Positions 4,876 through 6,654 of a stretch of 6,654 nt of DNA are shown here, one piece after another. Under the pieces are notes generated by a model. It was given only the letters and a program-made list of their open reading frames with translations. It searched no databases and had not been told where the DNA came from. The number at the start of each line of letters is the position of its first letter. The stretch's first letter is position 1. The DNA is from Pseudomonadota bacterium (lineage in GTDB: Bacteria; Pseudomonadota; Gammaproteobacteria; Burkholderiales; Rhodocyclaceae). Location of the stretch: the NCBI GenBank assembly GCA_023459095.1, contig JAEWVQ010000108.1, forward strand, positions 1-6,654, in the 5' to 3' direction. A program made the translations under genes and the position numbers.

Positions 4876-6654
4876 ATGACGCAAGCCTTCGAAGTCGACC
4901 TCGGTCCGCTGACCTGGGTCAAGAGCGAGATCGATCTCGCCCTCGCCCGCGCCGCCGAGGCTCTTGAACAAGCCACCCAGACCGACGACGCCGCGGCGCG
5001 CCTGCAGTTCGCCCAGACTCACCTGCATCAAGTCAGGGGGGCGCTCTCCATCGTCGGCCTCGACGGCCTGACCCAGTACGCGCTCAGTCTCGATCAGTTT
5101 CTCGGCGCCCTCGCCAAAGGCGAGATCCCGGCCGACACCGCAAATCTCGATCTGGGCCGGCGCACGCTCGCCAGCATCGGCAACTACCTCGAGGAACTGG
5201 CCCACGGCACGCCCGACCAGCCGCTGCGCCTGACTCCGTTGTACACCGAACTGGCCGCCGCGCGCGGACTCGACGTACCGTCGCCGGCGGAACTGTTCTT
5301 CCCCGACCTCACGCAGCGCCCACCGCGCCGCGACACGCCCGCGGTCGCCGACATGCAGGCCGCGCTGCGTCCGCTGCGCACCCGCTTCGAACGTGGCTTG
5401 CTCGACTGGCTGCGCGGCGGCACCCAGGGCAGCGGCGTCCAGGCCATGCGCGAAGCCGCCGCCGGCATCGAGGCGCTGCAGACCGCCCCCGCCGCGCGCG
5501 CGCTGTGGTGGGCCAGTCTCGGCCTGTTCGACGCGCTCGCCCACGGCGACCTCGCCGGCGACACCGGCATCAAGCCCCTGCTCGCCCAACTCGACGGCCA
5601 ACTGCGGCGCGCGGCGAGCGGCGCACACACGGTCCCCGACCGCCTGCTGCGCGACCTCCTCTACCGCGTCGCCGCTGCCCCCGCACGCACCGAGCAGCAG
5701 CACGCCGTGCGCCAGGTCTGGCACCTCGATGCGCTGATGCCCGAACCCGGCGCCCGCGTCAGCGACATTCCGCTCGCCCCGCTGCTGCAGGAACTGAAAA
5801 CCCGCCTCGCCACGCTCAAGGACAGCTGGGACGACTTCAGCAACGGCAGCGCCGCGGCCCTGCCGCGCTTCGAGACCCAGCTCGGCGAACTCGCGGGTGC
5901 CATCAACCGCCTCGGCCGCCCGCCACTCGACCGCCTGCTGCACGGCCTGCGCCAGTTCACACGCTGGCTCGCCTCCGATCCGCTGAAGTCCTCCGCGACG
6001 ATCTCGCTGGAACTCGCCACCGCGCTGTTGCTGGTCGAATCCGGCCTCGAGCGCAGCGCCCCGGACGCCGGGTTCACCGCGCAAACCACCGACACCCTGA
6101 CCCGTCTCGACGCGCTGATGCGCGGCAAGCCGCTGCCCAACACCGGCACCACGCCGGGCATGGAGGCCGCCCGCCGCGCCCAGGAACGCGAAGCGCTCGC
6201 CCAGCTCGCGCGCGAGATCCTCTCCAGCCTGGCCCATGTCGAGCAGACCCTCGACGACTTCTTCCGCAACCAGGAACGACGCGCACCGCTCGCCCAGCTG
6301 TCGGGGCCGCTGCGCCAGATCGAGGGCGCACTCACCCTGCTCGGCGAAACCGAAGCCATCGCCCTGGTGCATGAGGCCGCCGAGACCATCGCCGCCTTTG
6401 CCGCCGCCGACACCGCGCCCGACGAAGCGGTGTTCGCCGCCCTCGCCCACCGTCTGTCGGCGCTCGGTTTCTTCGTCGAATCGCTGCCGCATCGGCGGCG
6501 CAGCCTGCAGTCCTTCCTCGATCCGGAAGGGGCCCGGGCCGCGGAGGCCGCCGCGGCTGCAGCCGCTGCCGAACCGGTGCCGGCCCCGCCCCCGCCGGCC
6601 ACCCCGGCGCCGATCACTACCGAGCGCGCCGCGCCGCCACCCACCGTCCCCCCC
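4876..6654 (+). CDS. pilL: PilL/ChpA hybrid chemotaxis histidine kinase, N-terminal part (runs off right edge)
   Basis: The window holds 593 codons with no stop, read from the ATG at 4876. PilL (ChpA in Pseudomonas) is a very large CheA-type kinase with many HPt domains, a kinase core, a CheW domain and a receiver; only the N-terminal region is here. It opens with VDLGPLTWVKSEIDLALARA, typical of FimL/ChpA N-termini. A first HPt-like helix bundle follows (about 10-110), with LHQVRGALSIVGLDG (50-64), where His51-x-x-Arg-Gly fits the HPt phospho-histidine pattern. Residues about 150-400 are helical and probably a FimL-like scaffold. A second, similar helix pair has LRQIEGALTLLGETE (479-493) with Arg480 at the histidine position. 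From about 550 an Ala/Pro-rich linker runs to the edge. The kinase core is not in the window, so the identification depends on the N-terminus and on the position after pilJ. Confidence 0.92.
   Translation, partial: MTQAFEVDLGPLTWVKSEIDLALARAAEALEQATQTDDAAARLQFAQTHLHQVRGALSIVGLDGLTQYALSLDQFLGALAKGEIPADTANLDLGRRTLASIGNYLEELAHGTPDQPLRLTPLYTELAAARGLDVPSPAELFFPDLTQRPPRRDTPAVADMQAALRPLRTRFERGLLDWLRGGTQGSGVQAMREAAAGIEALQTAPAARALWWASLGLFDALAHGDLAGDTGIKPLLAQLDGQLRRAASGAHTVPDRLLRDLLYRVAAAPARTEQQHAVRQVWHLDALMPEPGARVSDIPLAPLLQELKTRLATLKDSWDDFSNGSAAALPRFETQLGELAGAINRLGRPPLDRLLHGLRQFTRWLASDPLKSSATISLELATALLLVESGLERSAPDAGFTAQTTDTLTRLDALMRGKPLPNTGTTPGMEAARRAQEREALAQLAREILSSLAHVEQTLDDFFRNQERRAPLAQLSGPLRQIEGALTLLGETEAIALVHEAAETIAAFAAADTAPDEAVFAALAHRLSALGFFVESLPHRRRSLQSFLDPEGARAAEAAAAAAAAEPVPAPPPPATPAPITTERAAPPPTVPP

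Noticed and set aside
4834..6492. A 552-codon minus-strand open frame opposite pilL
   Set aside because: It is low-complexity Gly/Ala/Arg/Gln-rich, as expected for the reverse of a GC-rich gene, while the plus-strand frame gives clear PilL features. Shorter minus-strand frames opposite pilH, pilI and pilJ are rejected for the same reason.
6540..6654. Ala/Pro-rich repeat-like end of the window as a separate low-complexity element
   Set aside because: It stays in frame with pilL and fits the flexible linkers that join HPt modules in PilL/ChpA proteins.

Overview
The window is GC-rich, coding-dense bacterial DNA. Its gene content and protein sequences fit a betaproteobacterium, most likely in or near the Rhodocyclales (Azoarcus/Thauera-like). 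That placement is inferred from remembered family sequences and gene order; no search was run. About 95% of the window is coding, and no mobile element, CRISPR array, tRNA or rRNA is visible.

Left part (1-997, minus strand): the 5' part of a thiamine-phosphate synthase gene (thiE, cut by the window edge), overlapped by 8 nt by the end of an upstream ThiD-family gene. The ThiD-like protein is full length and clearly belongs to the HMP/HMP-P kinase family. However, nearly all the usual active-site motifs are altered, including the catalytic cysteine, which is alanine. This is the most unusual feature of the window.

Middle (998-1279): a short divergent control region with a palindrome made of two face-to-face -10-like elements, then a 59-residue rubredoxin gene on the plus strand.

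Right part (1280-6654, plus strand): a Pil-Chp chemosensory operon in the order pilG-pilH-pilI-pilJ-pilL (the last is chpA in Pseudomonas). PilJ is a membrane receptor with two PilJ sensor modules. PilI is the CheW-type coupler. PilL is the large CheA-type kinase, of which only the N-terminal 593 residues lie in the window. PilG and PilH are single-domain response regulators. In the well-studied Pseudomonas aeruginosa system these proteins link surface sensing to type IV pilus extension/retraction, twitching motility and cAMP level. The genes are closely spaced and probably co-transcribed from a promoter upstream of pilG. There is no pilK (CheR-type methyltransferase) gene between pilJ and pilL; that junction holds only a 31-nt gap with a 12-bp direct repeat.

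Most of the window is therefore a known system. The points worth a second look are the active-site-degenerate ThiD homologue, the palindromic divergent promoter region, the second HPt-like module of PilL that lacks its histidine, and the repeat at the pilJ-pilL junction.
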